Shown: piece after piece, positions 61,401 to 64,000 of the stretch | Position numbering within the stretch: the stretch's first letter is position 1 | How the letters are laid out: each line of letters opens with the position of its first letter | NCBI GenBank assembly: GCA_946122785.1 | Contig: CAMGYJ010000005.1 | Location: 33,904,002 to 33,968,001, forward strand | Direction of reading: 5' to 3' | DNA length: 64,000 nucleotides | Source of the DNA: Linum tenue | Taxonomy: Eukaryota > Streptophyta > Magnoliopsida > Malpighiales > Linaceae | Notes under the pieces: generated by a model | What the model was told of the DNA's origin: nothing | Databases searched by the model: none | Seen by the model: only the letters and a program-made list of their open reading frames with translations | Made by a program: the position numbers and the translations under genes

Positions 61401-64000
61401 AACTCTTTCTTACCATAGTCACCACCAGGATTCATAGTAGCAAGCACAAAAAAGTTGGGATGAGCAGTAATTTTTTCCATTTCAGACCCTCCCTTCTCTG
61501 CCAGTGACTGCAAAGATAAAATTCCTATAAGTTTACACATCACAAACATTTTCAGCACCCCATACCCGAATATGACATCAGATCTAGGCCAGAAAAGCTA
61601 ATCTGGAAGCAATGCATATATCGTTCTATCCAATAGAGACAACAAAATTAATCCAATATTCTAATAAAACACTTAATAGTAATATGATTCTCTGACCTAA
61701 AACTTCCTTTAACTAGTAAATATAAAAATTTAAAAGTACAAGCACAACACAAGAATGATGGGTAAGGACGATTAGCACAGAGTAACAGCAGTTATATGAC
61801 ATACAATAAAGAACATGCTCCACAATTAAATGTTAATAATACCAACCAGTTCTCTTTCTGGCTCTAGCACACTATTCAATCTTTCCAGTACACTGTCATC
61901 TGCCAATGATATTTCATCAATAAGAAACAGATCTCCTGCCTTCATTGCCTCAACAAGGGGACCATCTTGCCACATAAATATAGTCTGCCATTTTTTATGC
62001 AGCTCACTGAGATCCCATTTCATCCCCTCGAGGGTATCAAGGTCTTCAGCAGTAACGTTAGTGACTGAGAACTGGCCTTGTCTATAGTTACGGATTATCT
62101 CATCAACAGAAGCAATGCTTGAAGACCCTTGGCGAATGTCGGAAGAAATGCCCTGCACCATAGGAACATGTAAGGAGTTATATGTTCATTGAGAAGTTTA
62201 AGATCTCCCACCAGAAAATGTCAACGGTTCCTTACCAAGTCTTTAGGGCAATGAGCGAAAGCCTCTGTCATCAGCAATTTTTCTACTGTATCCTTGAAAT
62301 CTGCAGCCAACCTTGACCTCTCTCGAATGGGGAAAAAACCCTGTTAAGCCAGTTCAACGCGTCAACTACTACTTGATGAGTAGCCTTACGACATTTAAAC
62401 AGGTAATTCAAAAAAAGAAAAGCGGAACACAGAAACTAGAGCAAAGGACACAAACCCCAAGGAAATCAGAAGTTTCCGTGTATTGGTGACAGTTCAAGAT
62501 ATGCAATTTTGACCCCAGAGTACGACTTAGTAGCTGACAGACAGTTGTCTTTCCACCACCAGTTTCACCAACTAGCAGGACAGGCTCTCGCAACTTGTAG
62601 CAGCAGTCAACAAGAAAAAACAATCTCCTCATGCTTGCAGTCAAGATGACACTGAACAAAATAATATGAAAAAATGTGAAGAAGAAAGATCAGCTTGAGG
62701 AAGTAGGATACGCCACAGAAACAGTGTAAAACTTCACAGGAAAAACGTGAGCAGAAAAGATATCTAAGAAGTACATACTCTCCTAGACTCTGGAAGCCTG
62801 AATTTGAATGACTTCCCGCTGATCCCTGAACAGTACACAGAAAATTAAGCAAGAAAAAACCAAAGTTCACGCAGACATTAAGAAGTCCATAGTGAGATTT
62901 AAAATGCAGCATACAGCAAGCACAACAATTGTTATATTGGGTAATGATGGACAAGAATCAAGCAGCAAAAGGAGAAGAATGATACAAAATATAAGCAAAC
63001 TGAAAGAAATGTGTAGCTGCATTCACAGGCTCCAGTCAGAAGAATGTCATAAATACCATATGAACTGTACGGCCTCTAGCAAGCTGAATTGCAACCATGA
63101 AACTAAAACACCAGCAGACATTCAACGCATTCATTGCATACATGCCAGACAACAAAGGTCAAGCCTATTTTGGACAAATTTGAAACATATGCCAGTCCAG
63201 TTATAAGAGGGACCTAGAATTACTTAACACACTGTTATTTTAATGACAATTTGGTGGAAGCATCTCGAGATTGCAAAAACGTTACCGTGTACAAGTTCTC
63301 TTCATGAATTTCAATTTTAATAACTTTCTTCAGTACTTCCCGAACCACAACCCTCTCGGCCTCATTACGCAACCTGTCCGCCAAAAGGTAATAACCATGC
63401 TCTGCCATTACTTCCTTAGAATCTGAAAACGTTCGCAAGCGACTAGCCCAGCGAAACAAATCTCTTGGAGTTATAAATCCATGCTTCCCAGCAAAGACCT
63501 TGCTACTCTGCCTGCGCATCTGCAGCTCCTTCATGACCTCAACCATGAGTCCAGCACGGCTCCCAGGGACACAGCACCGCTTCTCAATAATTGTGCTCAT
63601 CTCGTGATCTGGGATTTCATCCACATGAACCTCCACAAAACGATTACGAAAAGCACGAGAAAGCATTTTACGGCCACCATAGAAAGTAGGCGGATTCTGA
63701 GTGGCAAAAAGCATGAAATTTGGATGTGCCCTAATTGTCTCCCGCAATTCAGGAACAAAAAGTTCCCTGTTATCATCTAGCAGACGGTTCAACGCCTCCA
63801 GTACATCAGATGGGGCGAGGTTAAGCTCATCCAAAACAATCCAATGACCTTCCCGGACTGCCTTAACCAATACGCCTTCATGAAAAACGAGCTTTCCATG
63901 AGCATCAGATATGTAAGACCCTAAATATTCCTGTAAATCTGTATGCTCATGGTTATTTATGCGCACAAATTTATGCCCTGTTCTGGTGGCAAGATACTGA
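42346..64000 (-). CDS. MDN1: Midasin (MDN1/REA1) giant AAA ATPase, 5'-truncated by window edge
   Basis: Many-exon gene whose last exon, 42378-42346, encodes WFEIMQSFKE and a stop. Translation runs leftwards from the right edge. Visible in N- to C-order: end of AAA3 (WIVLDELNLAP), complete AAA4, AAA5 and AAA6, a long helical linker, an acidic D/E-rich region in one 1728-nt exon, and the MIDAS/VWA domain. The missing part is AAA1, AAA2 and the start of AAA3. Midasin is the dynein-like hexameric ATPase ring of 60S ribosome maturation: it strips assembly factors (Rsa4/Ytm1 class) from pre-60S particles using its MIDAS domain, in nucleolus and nucleoplasm. Plant relative: Arabidopsis AT1G67120, essential. 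Exons I checked near the C-terminus (43515-45242, 42954-43415, 42766-42864, 42515-42652, 42346-42378) join in frame; others were judged from conserved blocks only. Confidence 0.95.
43515..45242 (-). other. MDN1: MDN1 acidic linker exon
   Basis: A single exon of 576 codons, extremely rich in Asp and Glu (for example EDSGEEEENDDNEEEKLDSA and DVDRPDEEEMEVDENSN) with Ser/Asn/Gly. This is the expected flexible D/E-rich region joining the linker to MIDAS. It ends in ordered sequence (LAEQLRLVLEPTVASKLQGD) that starts the MIDAS arm. Confidence 0.9.
45490..55850 (-). other. MDN1: MDN1 helical linker region, many short exons
   Basis: About 10 kb of short alternating exons and introns. Exons encode leucine-rich helical segments such as FVHSIL-free blocks like DRILGLGGLFSSSL-style runs, LTGLCRWEKTELSLS and SLSDLCKSLLQT, none with a nucleotide-binding motif. 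This matches the stem/middle/arm linker of midasin. Exact exon borders were not worked out one by one. No separate gene was seen within the introns. Confidence 0.6.
55862..58330 (-). other. MDN1: MDN1 AAA6 module
   Basis: Walker A is GPPSSGKTSLIRLLG (near 58039-58065). The Walker B position reads VVLENANLCNP (57480-57520), with E-N where active modules have D-E. Then PNFRIFLTVNPTSGEVSRAMRNRGVEI supplies sensor and arginine-finger-type residues. The largest exon (to 57366) continues into the linker. Confidence 0.88.
58450..59583 (-). other. MDN1: MDN1 AAA5 module
   Basis: Walker A is LEGSPGVGKTSLITALG (near 59515-59545). DLMDLLGSDLPVE lies at 59240-59280, Walker B WVLLDELNLAPQSVLEGLNA near 59010-59066, then FKVFACQNPFYQGGGRKGLP and RSFLNRF. 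All active-site motifs are present, so this module should bind and split ATP. Confidence 0.88.
59866..59920. repeat. 30-bp tandem duplication in an MDN1 intron
   Basis: Two adjacent copies of TTTTGTTTTAATGGCGGAGG plus CAAATTA (from 59861 and 59891), almost identical. They lie within an intron of MDN1 between AAA4 and AAA5 exons. Probably replication slippage. Confidence 0.75.
61315..62660 (-). other. MDN1: MDN1 AAA4 module
   Basis: Walker A is LLVGETGGGKTTVCQLL (near 62535-62575), followed by LNCHQYTETSDFLG. Walker B FLIDEISLADDSVLERLNSVLEPER lies near 61860-61940. Then PNFFVLATMNPGGDYGKKELSPALRNRFTEIW lies at 61340-61480. Complete catalytic set. Confidence 0.88.
63287..64000 (-). other. MDN1: MDN1 AAA3 module, part
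   Basis: One exon running off the right edge. It shows HTDLQEYLGSYISD, Walker B HWIVLDELNLAPSDVLEALN and PNFMLFATQNPPTFYGGRKM, then SRAFRNRFVEVHVDEIP and the helical lid. Its Walker A lies beyond the window. Confidence 0.88.

Noticed and set aside
1..64000. CRISPR arrays, prokaryotic operons, rRNA or tRNA genes
   Set aside because: None seen; the window is plant nuclear DNA. Regular direct repeats found are short tandem duplications only.

Overview
The window is nuclear DNA from a flowering plant, almost certainly a eudicot. It has intron-rich genes with GT-AG introns, AT-rich spacers, degraded plant transposon families, and proteins whose closest recognisable relatives are Arabidopsis-type genes. 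The species cannot be named from the sequence alone.

Layout. Positions 1-7990 are gene-poor. They hold only weak minus-strand exon-like segments and one 104-bp tandem duplication. A secreted DUF26/ginkbilobin-like protein lies at 7994-8488 (-). From 8.9 to 10.5 kb there is a deleted hAT element with the C-terminal end of a transposase, then a broken LINE RNase H fragment. A 362-bp MITE follows at 11.65 kb. Positions 14.6-32.5 kb, with a repeat cluster inside, hold a Sec14/CRAL-TRIO protein (+), an AE7-like MIP18 Fe-S assembly gene (-) with a U12-type AT intron, VPS39 of the HOPS complex (+), an intronless METTL21-type methyltransferase (-) and an F-box/LRR gene (+). The repeats at 25.9-29.9 kb include a three-level nest: a poly(A)-tailed retroposed insert inside a hAT-like element inside an older inverted-repeat element. 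A PYROXD2-type FAD oxidoreductase (-, 16 exons) follows at 32.9-36.4 kb. Positions 36.4-42.3 kb are mostly repeats, including a 682-bp non-autonomous hAT element with a perfect 8-bp target duplication and a MULE transposase remnant. The last 21.6 kb are the 3' part of the giant AAA-ATPase midasin (MDN1/REA1, -). It runs off the right edge, so its N-terminal AAA1, AAA2 and the first part of AAA3 are missing.

The genes are mostly housekeeping functions: membrane trafficking (Sec14, VPS39), cytosolic Fe-S assembly (AE7-like), protein methylation, ubiquitin ligase targeting (F-box), redox (PYROXD2) and 60S ribosome maturation (midasin). They do not form a functional cluster. AE7-like and VPS39 are divergent over about 800 bp and may share a promoter region. 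VPS39/METTL21 and F-box/PYROXD2 are convergent pairs.

I found no clear new system. The strongest oddity is the AE7-like gene. Its first intron has near-perfect U12 signals but no canonical acceptor that keeps frame, and its second intron is also out of frame by one base at the canonical acceptor.
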